Origin: Rhodococcus sp. HNM0563
GTDB lineage: Bacteria > Actinomycetota > Actinomycetes > Mycobacteriales > Mycobacteriaceae
Assembly (NCBI RefSeq): GCF_012726195.1
Contig: NZ_JAASAF010000013.1
Coordinates: forward strand, 104,191 to 168,190
Direction of reading: 5' to 3'
Length of the DNA: 64,000 bases
Below are positions 27,649 to 37,473 of this stretch, one piece after another. The translations under genes and the position numbers were made by a program. The notes below the pieces were generated by a model that was not told where the DNA came from, made no database searches, and saw only the letters and a program-made list of their open reading frames with translations. Positions within the stretch are counted from its first letter, which is position 1; the number at the start of each line of letters is the position of its first letter.

Positions 27649-28323
27649 TTGTCGCCCACCTATTATTTGTCCGTGGTCGGATACAGCAGGCAACTCCATG
27701 CACTCGCGGTTGTCCTGGCCTCACTTGCCGGCTTCGTGGACGCCCTCGGCTTCATCACGCTGGGCGGGGTCTTCGTGTCGTTCATGAGCGGGAACTCCAC
27801 CCGGCTGAGTGTGGGGATCGCCGAAAGCGCGTGGCAACACGCAGGCCTCGTCGGAGGTGTCATCGCGCTGTTCGTCGTCGGGGTGATACTCGGCGGGGTC
27901 GTCGCAGAACTCACCGATCACGACCGACGTACGAGGAAGAGCTCGGTGCTCGCCCTCGTCACCGGGCTGCTTCTGATCGGCTCGATCGCCGTCCTCGCCG
28001 GATGGATCCCGCTTGCCGTCATCGCAATGACGTTGGCCATGGGCGCCGAGAACTCCGTTTTCCGACGCAACGGCGAGGTCAGTATCGCCTTGACCTACAT
28101 GACCGGCGCGCTCGTCAAGATCGGTCAACGCATCGCCGCCGCGTTCTTCGGCGGCCCCCGATGGAGTTGGCTCCCCTATCTCGCCCTGTGGGCAGGACTG
28201 GTCGGCGGAGCGGTCCTCGGAGCACACGCACACCGCGTGCTCGGTCTGCACGCACTGTGGATCGCCACCGCCGTGTCCGCCGCGCTCACGGTCGGAGTGC
28301 GGTTCCTGCCCTACCGGGCGTGA
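27649..28323 (+). CDS. YoaK family (DUF1275) membrane protein
   Basis: The protein of about 224 residues has six predicted membrane helices and the family hallmark GFVDALGFITLGGVFVSFMSGN near residue 30, then AMGAENSVFRR. Members are small integral membrane proteins of unknown transport role. The TTG at 27649 directly follows a TAACT hexamer and AGG, and GTG at 27673 is an alternative; the true start is uncertain. The 3' end overlaps the convergent alpha/beta hydrolase gene by 13 bp. Confidence 0.82.
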   Translation: MSPTYYLSVVGYSRQLHALAVVLASLAGFVDALGFITLGGVFVSFMSGNSTRLSVGIAESAWQHAGLVGGVIALFVVGVILGGVVAELTDHDRRTRKSSVLALVTGLLLIGSIAVLAGWIPLAVIAMTLAMGAENSVFRRNGEVSIALTYMTGALVKIGQRIAAAFFGGPRWSWLPYLALWAGLVGGAVLGAHAHRVLGLHALWIATAVSAALTVGVRFLPYRA

Positions 28324-29207
28324 ACGACGCGGTCGTCGAGAAATCCCTTCAACCCGCCACTGAAGACATCATTGTCGTCGCCGGCGACCATATGGCCCGC
28401 TCCGGCAACATCGATCATTGTGGCGGTCGGGATCAGCTCGAGCAGTTCTTTTGCACCTTCCTCGCTGACCACATTGGACTGCTTACCGCGAACGAGCATC
28501 GTGGGAACGGCGATCGCTTTCGCGGCGTCGCGGGCACGTTCGTACCGCAGGATCGAGTCGGATTGACGGGTGGGTTCGTCGCCCCCGCGAAGAAACGCCG
28601 GATCCCAATGCCAGTACCACCTGCCGTCGCACCAGCGTAGATTCTTGCGCAAGCCTTCAGGATTGGGCTTGCGAACACGGTTCGGCGTATAGGCCGCGAT
28701 CGCCGCGGCAGCATCATCGAGGCTCTCGAATCCGTCGAGGCCACTGCGCATGAACGACATGATCTCCGCGGTACCGCCGGTTTCGACCTTCGGAGCGATA
28801 TCGACCAGGACCAGACCGCGTGCGAGCTCGGGATTCTCACCTTGCCCGATCAACGACGTCATTCCCCCCATCGACGCGCCGACGAGAACCGGCTTCTCCC
28901 CCAACTCACCGATGATCGCCGTCAGGTCGGCGACCAACGCATTCATGCCGTAGTCCCCGTCGGGGGCCCACTGACTGTCCCCATGCCCACGCGCATCCAC
29001 AGCGATGGCGGACCAGCCGTCCGCCGCAAGGCTGCGGCCGGTGTTCCGCCAGGAATGTCGGGTCTGGCCGCCGCCGTGCAGCAACAGCACGACACCTTTT
29101 CGGTCGACGCCCGCCCCGCCTGCGCTGCGGGTCGGTGGATCCCACCGGTCGGCGGCAAGGATGACACCGTCACCGTGAAATTCGGGCTGTGTAACTACTG
29201 GATCCAT
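28311..29207 (-). CDS. Alpha/beta hydrolase
   Basis: The protein of about 298 residues has the alpha/beta hydrolase fold: an oxyanion segment VVLLLHGGGQTRHSW, the nucleophile elbow GASMGG (Ser), an acid region PTMLVRGKQSNVVS and the catalytic His in GAGHMVAGDDN. Fold and motif spacing resemble esterases or haloalkane dehalogenase-like enzymes; the substrate is unknown. ATG at 29207 follows GAGGG at 5 nt. It overlaps the YoaK-like gene at its 3' end. Confidence 0.86.
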   Translation of the reverse strand: MDPVVTQPEFHGDGVILAADRWDPPTRSAGGAGVDRKGVVLLLHGGGQTRHSWRNTGRSLAADGWSAIAVDARGHGDSQWAPDGDYGMNALVADLTAIIGELGEKPVLVGASMGGMTSLIGQGENPELARGLVLVDIAPKVETGGTAEIMSFMRSGLDGFESLDDAAAAIAAYTPNRVRKPNPEGLRKNLRWCDGRWYWHWDPAFLRGGDEPTRQSDSILRYERARDAAKAIAVPTMLVRGKQSNVVSEEGAKELLELIPTATMIDVAGAGHMVAGDDNDVFSGGLKGFLDDRVVHAR

Positions 29208-29294
29208 GAAATCCCTCACTATCATCGATCGCGTATCACTCATCGTGCAACCTGGTGAACAATTATTCACCGGACTCGCCCCATATCGCGTTTC

Positions 29295-29699
29295 TCAGCG
29301 CGGCGCGCCTGTCGCGACGGGCGAGGTGCTCCCCCTTCCGGAGAGAGGCACGCCGGAGGTAGGCCGAGATTTGCGGCCGTGCACCAGCCAGTAGAAACCC
29401 AGGAGTGCCACCATCACTCCGGACAGGGCGAGATACATTCCGGAATAACCGGTCGCCGGTAACAGCGCACCGAGCACGATCGGACCGACACCCACGCCGG
29501 CGTCGAGCATCAAGAAGAACGTGGAGGTGGCCGTGCCGACCTTTTCTCGCGGCACGATGGACACCGCCACAGACTGCAACGACGTCATCAATGCACCGAA
29601 GCCGAGTGCACACAGGATTGCCGCAGTGACGAATCCACCTGGGGCAGACCACAACGACAGAACAACCAGGCCGGCCGCGAAGCACACGACGGCGGTCAC
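29295..29699 (-). pseudogene. Truncated MFS transporter (C-terminal remnant)
   Basis: The open frame encodes only about 134 residues with four membrane helices (for example ALCALGFGALMTSLQSVAVSI and VGVGPIVLGALLPATGYSGM). These correspond to the last third of a 12-helix MFS drug or sugar exporter. Only about 100 bp separate it from the next gene, so the N-terminal eight helices are absent rather than out of frame. GTG at 29699 can initiate, but a functional carrier is unlikely. A palindromic operator lies immediately upstream. Confidence 0.7.
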
Positions 29700-29712
29700 T
29701 CGAACTAATTTA

Positions 29713-29736
29713 CAACTAGGTTTATCAATCTAGTTG
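29713..29736. promoter_or_regulatory. Palindromic operator-like site upstream of the MFS remnant
   Basis: CAACTAG (29713-29719) and CTAGTTG (29730-29736) form a perfect inverted repeat around a 10-nt AT-rich spacer. Such half-sites resemble TetR or MarR family operators. The regulator is not recognisable nearby. Confidence 0.6.
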
Positions 29737-29802
29737 ACTAACCGCCCCCCTGTTCGCCACGACGCCTCCGACCGCGACACCACCGATCATGGAACACCGT
29801 GG

Positions 29803-30303
29803 TCAGGCGCCCACTTTCGCCATCTTCTCGAGCCACGCCCGCGCATCGTCGGGAAGGTTTCCGCACTTCTCGGCATGAGCGCACCACCGCTTGGTGGCGG
29901 CGAGGAAGTTCATCGGGTTGTAGGCATCCTCCTGGTACGACCACAACCCGTCGCCGGCGTAGTGCAGGATCGTGATGTTCGGGGCGTTGTGCTCGGTGCC
30001 GTCGCCCGGGTCCTCCATCGGGTTCTGCACTTCGCAGATCACCCAGCCGCGTTCCTCGTCGATCACGTACCAGGACGGCGGAAACGACGTCATACGACTG
30101 CCGGGAAAGGCCGACATCGTCCGCGTGACCCACTTGCGGATCGCTTCGCGGCCGTTCATCGTCCCGTACGCGTGCTCGACGTATTCTGCGTCTTCGGTGA
30201 ACTGGTCGGCGTAGCAGTTCCAGTCGCGGGTCCGTGTTGCCCGCACGACCGTTTCCCGATAGTCCGCGTACGCCCTCTCGAGCTCGTCCCGACTCCACCC
30301 CAT
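29803..30303 (-). CDS. NTF2-like (SnoaL-type) protein
   Basis: The 166-residue protein shows the cone-shaped NTF2-like fold pattern: an N-terminal helix pair (DELERAYADYRETVVRATR), the WNCYADQFTEDAEYVEHAYG strand, then GREAIRKWVTRTM and ITILHYAGDGLWSYQEDAYNP. Members include polyketide cyclases, steroid isomerases and non-enzymatic proteins, so activity cannot be assigned. ATG at 30303 follows GGGAAGGGA. It is divergent from a TetR gene with 109 bp between them and may be its target. Confidence 0.8.
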   Translation of the reverse strand: MGWSRDELERAYADYRETVVRATRTRDWNCYADQFTEDAEYVEHAYGTMNGREAIRKWVTRTMSAFPGSRMTSFPPSWYVIDEERGWVICEVQNPMEDPGDGTEHNAPNITILHYAGDGLWSYQEDAYNPMNFLAATKRWCAHAEKCGNLPDDARAWLEKMAKVGA

Positions 30304-30412
30304 CGCAGTCCCTTCCCCGTAGTTGCGCGCCTGCCGGACTCCACAGAGCACGACCGCGTGGAGGCCGCCCCCATGACATCAGGAACCTCACGCGCTCCGC
30401 TACGGTTCTCCC

Positions 30413-30991
30413 ATGCGCGCCCGCCCCTACGCAACCACCAGCCCCACCCGGCTCGCTGCGGCACTGCTCGAGGTCGCCGCACGCAGCGGTCTCGAATCGG
30501 CGAGCGTACGAGAGGTCGCAAGCCAGGCGGGCGTGTCGATCGGCGCTGTCCAGCACCACTTTCCGACGAAAGACGAGATGCTCGCGTACTCGTTCCGCGC
30601 CCTCGCCGACCGGGTGCTCACGCGGCTGGCCACCGTCGACCCCGACATCGATCCCACCCGCACGCTGTTCGCCGCACTGAGCCAGTTGCTGCCACTCGAC
30701 GACCAACGCGGCAGCGAGGCTCACGTGATGGCCGCATTCGCGGTGCGCGCCGCGACGTCGCCGTCGTTGAGTTCGATCCGCAGTTCCGTGCTCTTCACGA
30801 TCCGGACGGGACTCGCAACCGTCCTGATCCGCATGGGTACTCCTGATCCGGAGACGCGCGCAGCCCTGCTCGTCGCGGCAGTGAACGGTCTGGCACTCGA
30901 CGCGACGTCGAGCCCGGACCTGTACCCACGCGAGTACCTCACACACGCGCTGTACACCCAGATCCATCTGATGCTCGACACCACGAACTGA
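30413..30991 (+). CDS. TetR/AcrR family transcriptional regulator
   Basis: The 192-residue protein has the TetR N-terminal helix-turn-helix (ARSGLESASVREVASQAG, then VSIGAVQHHFPTKDEMLAYSF) and a helical ligand-binding C-terminus. It begins close to the divergent NTF2-like gene. The ligand is unknown. A downstream gap of 28 bp precedes gluQRS, which is probably transcribed from its own promoter or by read-through. Confidence 0.88.
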   Translation: MRARPYATTSPTRLAAALLEVAARSGLESASVREVASQAGVSIGAVQHHFPTKDEMLAYSFRALADRVLTRLATVDPDIDPTRTLFAALSQLLPLDDQRGSEAHVMAAFAVRAATSPSLSSIRSSVLFTIRTGLATVLIRMGTPDPETRAALLVAAVNGLALDATSSPDLYPREYLTHALYTQIHLMLDTTN

Positions 30992-31019
30992 CGTACGTCC
31001 GGCCCGATAGGGTGCACGG

Positions 31020-31931
31020 GTGTCACATACGGCCGACTACGGCGCGGGACGGTTCGCGCCCAGCCCGTCGGGCGACCTGCATCTCGGTAATCTCCGCACC
31101 GCCGTCCTCGCCTGGCTGTTCGCACGATCCACGCAGCGTCGATTCCTCATGCGAATCGAGGACCTCGATCGGGTACGCCCCGGGGCCGAACAGTCCCAGC
31201 TCGACGATCTCGCTGCGCTCGGTCTCGACTGGGACGGCGAGGTCGTCCACCAATCCCGTCGTCTGCGCCTGTACGACGAGGCGATCGCGCGTCTCGAGCG
31301 CGCCGGCCTGACGTACGAGTGCTATTGCACGCGGCGCGAGATCCAACAGGCCACGTCGGCCCCGCACGCACCCGCGGGCGCATACCCGGGCACCTGCCGC
31401 GACCTCACCGCAGCCGAACGCGCCGCGAAACGCGACAGCGGCCGTCCACCGGCGATCCGGCTGCGAGCAGAGGCTGCGTACTACACGGTTCACGACGTAC
31501 TACACGGTGAATTCACCGGAATAGTCGACGACTTGGTGTTGCGCCGCGGTGATCGCACCCCGGCCTACAACCTGGCCGTGGTCGTCGACGACGCGGACCA
31601 AGGCATCGATCAAGTGGTGCGCGGCGATGATCTGCTGAGCTCCGCACCCCGCCAGGGGTATCTGGCGTCCTTGCTCGGACTTCCGATACCGCACTATGCG
31701 CATGTCCCCCTCGCGTTGAACGCCGAGGGGAAGCGCCTGGCCAAGAGGGACGGCGCCGTCACACTCGCAGACCGGGTCGCGCTCGGGGAGGCGCCTGCCG
31801 ACGTGCTCGCCACGATCGCGGTGTCCCTGAAGCTGGCGGATTCCGGCGAACCGGTGTCGCTCCCCGTGCTGCTCGACCGGTGGGATCCGACGCAGATTCC
31901 GAGGGAACCCTGGGTGCATCTCCCCGTCTGA
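31020..31931 (+). CDS. gluQRS: Glutamyl-Q tRNA(Asp) synthetase
   Basis: The 303-residue protein is a truncated glutamyl-tRNA synthetase with no anticodon-binding domain. The class I motif HLGN lies at residues 21-24 and a KMSKS-like motif is near residue 240 (RLAKRDGAVTL). A zinc site is CYC (residues 101-103) with a later Cys in YPGTCRDL. GluQRS activates glutamate and attaches it to queuosine-34 of tRNA-Asp. The GTG start at 31020 has no strong Shine-Dalgarno. The nearby tgt and precursor transporter genes support a queuosine role. Confidence 0.92.
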   Translation: MSHTADYGAGRFAPSPSGDLHLGNLRTAVLAWLFARSTQRRFLMRIEDLDRVRPGAEQSQLDDLAALGLDWDGEVVHQSRRLRLYDEAIARLERAGLTYECYCTRREIQQATSAPHAPAGAYPGTCRDLTAAERAAKRDSGRPPAIRLRAEAAYYTVHDVLHGEFTGIVDDLVLRRGDRTPAYNLAVVVDDADQGIDQVVRGDDLLSSAPRQGYLASLLGLPIPHYAHVPLALNAEGKRLAKRDGAVTLADRVALGEAPADVLATIAVSLKLADSGEPVSLPVLLDRWDPTQIPREPWVHLPV

Positions 31932-32026
31932 ACACAGCGTCGGAAGTGATGCACCGAGGTTGTATCGCACGTAACCTCACGTGAGAACGGACAGCACGTG
32001 CACCATCCCATCCTCGAGAGGATCCG

Positions 32027-32950
32027 ATGACGACCGGCGGCTACGACCCGAACAAGGACCCCCAGCAACCGGGGGACGACCCCAACCAGTCCTGGCCCGG
32101 GTATCCGCCCGGCGGCACCAATCCCCCTCCCGGCGGATATCCCCCACCGGGCAACTACCCCCCGCCGCCCCAGAGTGGCAGTGGGTACCCACCTCCTCCT
32201 CCCGGCAACTATCCGCCCCCGCCCGGCGGTAACTATCCACCGCCTCCGGGAAGTTTCCCGCCGCCCCCGAGCGGGGATTTCGGTGGCGGCTACGCACCCG
32301 GCGGGCAGCAACTCAGCGTCGGAGATGCGATCTCGTACGGCTGGCGCAAGTTCAGCCAGAACCCCGGCGTGTGGATCGTCGCCATGGTGGTGGCCTTCAT
32401 CATCCAGGCGCTCCTCAACGGGATCTTCAACGGATTCGACTTCTCGGTCTCGCTCGATGATGGTGCATCCGGCTTCGGCGTCTGGTCGATCATCGGCAGC
32501 GTCGTCACCGCCGTCGTCGGTTACCTGATCCAGGCGGCATTCGTCCGTGGCGCGCTGAGCGAGACCGACGGGCAGAAACCCGCTTTCGGGACCTTCCTCC
32601 AGGTGGGCGCGGTCGGCGCGGTGATCCTCGCAGGTCTGCTCGTGGGTATCGCCACCGGAATCGGGCTGATCCTGTGCATCCTTCCCGGCCTCGTCATCGC
32701 CTTCCTGACCTGGTGGACGATGCAGTTCGTGGTCGACCGCAACCAGGACGCGATCACCGCTATCAAGTCGAGCTACAAGGCGGTCACGTCGAACGCGGGG
32801 ACCCTGCTCCTGCTCGCGCTGGCGCTCATCGGCATCAACATCGTCGGCGCACTGTTGTGCGGCCTGGGTCTGCTCGTCAGTATTCCGGTTTCGATCATCG
32901 CCTCGACCTACGCCTACCGGGTCACCACGGGTGGCCCTGTCGCTCCTTGA
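32027..32950 (+). CDS. Proline-rich membrane protein, DUF975-like
   Basis: The 307-residue protein has an N-terminal 80-residue Pro/Gly/Tyr region with repeated YPPP and GGNYPPPP motifs. It is followed by about six membrane helices with the phrase ISYGWRKFSQNPGVWIVAMV near residue 105, the typical opening of a DUF975/glycerophosphodiester-phosphodiesterase-type membrane domain. The cytosolic proline-rich tail may mediate protein contact. The function is unknown. It follows gluQRS by 95 bp and precedes an RDD protein with a similar tail design. Confidence 0.75.
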   Translation: MTTGGYDPNKDPQQPGDDPNQSWPGYPPGGTNPPPGGYPPPGNYPPPPQSGSGYPPPPPGNYPPPPGGNYPPPPGSFPPPPSGDFGGGYAPGGQQLSVGDAISYGWRKFSQNPGVWIVAMVVAFIIQALLNGIFNGFDFSVSLDDGASGFGVWSIIGSVVTAVVGYLIQAAFVRGALSETDGQKPAFGTFLQVGAVGAVILAGLLVGIATGIGLILCILPGLVIAFLTWWTMQFVVDRNQDAITAIKSSYKAVTSNAGTLLLLALALIGINIVGALLCGLGLLVSIPVSIIASTYAYRVTTGGPVAP

Positions 32951-33061
32951 CAGACCTCCCTGATCGACCGAGCCACCGTATCGTTGCGCCACCGTATAGC
33001 TGTCCGTCACCGGGACGTTGTACGGTGGCGCGACTGCATCTTGCTCACAAAAGGGAGATAT

Positions 33062-33916
33062 ATGACATCCGGTGGATACCCACCCCCGCAGCCCGATCCG
33101 CAGAATCCGGGTTCCTACCCGGGTGGCGCTCCGCAGTACGGCACTCAGCCGGGCTACGGAGCACAACCTGCGGACTACACCCAGCAGTTCAACGGCCCGA
33201 TCGACGGCTACGGACCTGGCAACAGCGGCGCCCCCCAGTACGGTGCGTCCCCGAACGGGGGCGGCCAGTACGGTGCGCCGCAGTACGGCGCACCGCAGGG
33301 CAACCAATTCGGTACGCAGCAGGGCGCACCTCAGTACGGCGCTCCGCAGTACGGTCAGGCACCCGGTGGGCAGCAGTTCGGTGGCCAACAGTTCGGTGGC
33401 CAGCAGTTCGGTGGCGAGCAGTTCGGTGGAACGCCCGGTTTCCCTTCGCCGACACCGGGGTTCGGCCCGTCGCAGCCGGGTGAACTGCTGCCGCGCCTCG
33501 GCGCACGCATCATCGACGGGTTGATCGTCGGAATCCCGATGGGCATCCTCACTGCGCTCGTGACCTTCGGGTCCGGGAGCGGGTTCATGGCCTTCGTCAT
33601 GTCGGTTCTCACCGGAGCTGTCGCCTTCGGGTACTGGACCTATCTCGAATCGACCCAGGGCGCGACCTTCGGGAAGAAGCTGCTCGGCCTGTCCGTGGTC
33701 GGGCCGAGCGGTGGTCATCCCACACTGGAGGAGGCTGCCAGGCGCAACGCTTTCGTCGCACTCCAGGCACTGACCGGCATCCCGTTCCTGGGCTGGCTGG
33801 CAAGCCTCGCGTCGTTGGCTGCCTACATCGGCATCGCAGTCACGATCGAGCAGGACGGCACCAAGCAGGGTTTCCACGACAAGTTCGCCGGTGGTACCCG
33901 GGTCGTCAAATCCTGA
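33062..33916 (+). CDS. RDD family membrane protein with Gln/Gly/Tyr-rich N-terminus
   Basis: The 284-residue protein has an extended low-complexity N-terminus (about 145 residues) with PQYGA units and four QQFGG units. It is followed by an RDD domain beginning LPRLGARIIDGLIVGIPMG with three to four membrane helices and TQGATFGKKLLGLSVVG. RDD proteins include transporters and scaffolds, and this member's role is unknown. ATG at 33062 is preceded by an AAGGGAG stretch. It is separated from the upstream membrane gene by 111 bp. Confidence 0.82.
   Translation: MTSGGYPPPQPDPQNPGSYPGGAPQYGTQPGYGAQPADYTQQFNGPIDGYGPGNSGAPQYGASPNGGGQYGAPQYGAPQGNQFGTQQGAPQYGAPQYGQAPGGQQFGGQQFGGQQFGGEQFGGTPGFPSPTPGFGPSQPGELLPRLGARIIDGLIVGIPMGILTALVTFGSGSGFMAFVMSVLTGAVAFGYWTYLESTQGATFGKKLLGLSVVGPSGGHPTLEEAARRNAFVALQALTGIPFLGWLASLASLAAYIGIAVTIEQDGTKQGFHDKFAGGTRVVKS
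33371..33430 (+). repeat. Four 15-bp coding tandem repeats (QQFGG)
   Basis: Units CAGCAGTTCGGTGGC begin at 33371, 33386, 33401 and 33416, with one or two substitutions per copy. They encode QQFGG, QQFGG, QQFGG and EQFGG in the RDD protein's low-complexity head. They may vary in number between strains by slippage. Confidence 0.85.
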
Positions 33917-33932
33917 CAGTTCGACCACCGCA

Positions 33933-33966
33933 CAGCGGGCTCCGTCTCCAGGGACGGGGCCCGCTG
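33933..33966 (+). terminator. Hairpin terminator after the RDD gene
   Basis: CAGCGGGCTCCGTC (33933-33946) pairs with GACGGGGCCCGCTG (33953-33966) with one mismatch and a 6-nt loop. A partial T-rich stretch (TCGTCTGCCTG) follows. It separates the RDD gene from the transporter. Confidence 0.7.
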
Positions 33967-34016
33967 TCGTCTGCCTGACTTTCACCATCGACCGACCGGG
34001 ATGCTTGGATGGCCAA

Positions 34017-36022
<2,006 letters not shown>

Positions 36023-36062
36023 TCATGACAGCCGAAAACCGCGGCTGTCGTATGTCCACGGA

Positions 36063-37250
36063 TCAGGGCAGTCGCACGGCGACAGCAAAGATCGCCACGC
36101 CCGCCAGCGCCAACACCACGCCGACGGCCGCGGGAGCCGTGTAGCCGAAACCTGCCGCGATGACGGCACCGCCGATCCACGCACCGAACGCGTTCGCGAG
36201 GTTGAACGCCGCGTGGTGGAGCGACGCCGCGAGGGTCTGCGCGTCCTCCGCGACGTCCATCAACCGGACCTGCAGGCCCGGCCCGACGGCGGCGCAGCCC
36301 GCGCCGAGCAGGAACACCAGCAGCAGCGCCGTGTAGGAGTTGTGCGCTGCCGCGATGAACACAGCAAGCAGTACGGCGAGCGACGTCACCGTCATGAAGA
36401 TTCCCGGCACCAGAGCGCGGTCGGCGAGCCGGCCGCCGACGAAGTTTCCGACCACCATGCCGATGCCGAACAGCATCAGCGCGACCGGGACCAGCGACTT
36501 CGACAACCCTGCGACGTCGGTCAGAGTCGTGCTGATGTAGGTGTAGACCGCGAACACACCGCCGAAGCCGATGACCGCGACCGCGAGCGTCAGCCACACC
36601 TGCTTGCGTCTCAGAGCGCCGAGTTCGATCCGCACACTCGTCGTGGGAATCGACAGGGACGGCACCCACATCACGATAGCTGCCACCGTCACCGCTCCGA
36701 TCACCGCGACGAGGACGAACGCGGAACGCCACCCCAACGCCATTCCGAGCCAGGATGCCGCAGGCACCCCGACGACGTTGGCAACCGACAGGCCCATCAT
36801 CACCAGCGACACCGCCCGAGCGCGCTGGCCCCGCTCCGCGAGATGCGCCGCGACGAGCGCAGCGACACCGAAGTACGCGCCGTGCGGAAGCCCGGCCAAG
36901 AACCGGGACGCGACGAGCAGTTCGTAGTTCGGTGCCAGCACGGTCGCCGCGTTGCCGAGCGTGAACGCGATCATGAGTGCGATCAGCAACGTCCTACGCG
37001 GCAGCTTGGCGCCGATCACCGCGATCAGCGGCGCCCCGACGACGACACCGGCCGCATACGCCGACACGACATGACCTGCGGTGGGTTCGGAGATGCCGAG
37101 CCCGGACGCGATGTCGGGCAGCAGACCCATCGCAACGAACTCGGTGGTGCCGATTCCGAACGACCCCAGTGCAAGCGCCCACATCACCCACGCCCGTCGC
37201 GGGTGGCTGGCGATCGTGCGAGCCGGAACGTCGGAAGCCGTCGTGGTCAT
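36063..37250 (-). CDS. MFS transporter (AraJ-type drug/sugar efflux)
   Basis: The 395-residue protein has 12 membrane helices. Helix 1 is LALGSFGIGTTEFVAMGLLP, followed by DIASGLGISEPTAGHVVSAY, the layout of the AraJ/PbuE-like DHA1 subgroup. Loop 2-3 has AKLPRRTLL. The substrate is unknown. ATG at 37250 follows GAAGG at 10 nt. A hairpin at 36027-36049 lies between this gene and tgt, which runs in the same direction. Confidence 0.87.
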   Translation of the reverse strand: MTTTASDVPARTIASHPRRAWVMWALALGSFGIGTTEFVAMGLLPDIASGLGISEPTAGHVVSAYAAGVVVGAPLIAVIGAKLPRRTLLIALMIAFTLGNAATVLAPNYELLVASRFLAGLPHGAYFGVAALVAAHLAERGQRARAVSLVMMGLSVANVVGVPAASWLGMALGWRSAFVLVAVIGAVTVAAIVMWVPSLSIPTTSVRIELGALRRKQVWLTLAVAVIGFGGVFAVYTYISTTLTDVAGLSKSLVPVALMLFGIGMVVGNFVGGRLADRALVPGIFMTVTSLAVLLAVFIAAAHNSYTALLLVFLLGAGCAAVGPGLQVRLMDVAEDAQTLAASLHHAAFNLANAFGAWIGGAVIAAGFGYTAPAAVGVVLALAGVAIFAVAVRLP

Positions 37251-37473
37251 GCGGGAGAAACCTTCGATTGTGCGAGTTGCAGGAGACGATCCATCGGCGC
37301 TGATGGTGTCGGCCATGTGGCACCGCGGACCGGGCAAGCTTCCATTGTCCTGCGCCCGCGCTCCGACGACGATTCGAGACGGCGTGAGTTACGCCATCCC
37401 CCGCATCCCCGATCCGGGCACTAGCACTTCGTGCGCCGCGCGTACACGTCCCCCGCGGTATCGAGTCACCCGT

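Noticed and set aside
31694..33988. 764-residue minus-strand frame across gluQRS and the proline-rich genes
   Set aside because: It covers three convincing plus-strand genes and has low-complexity composition typical of antisense frames in GC-rich repeats.
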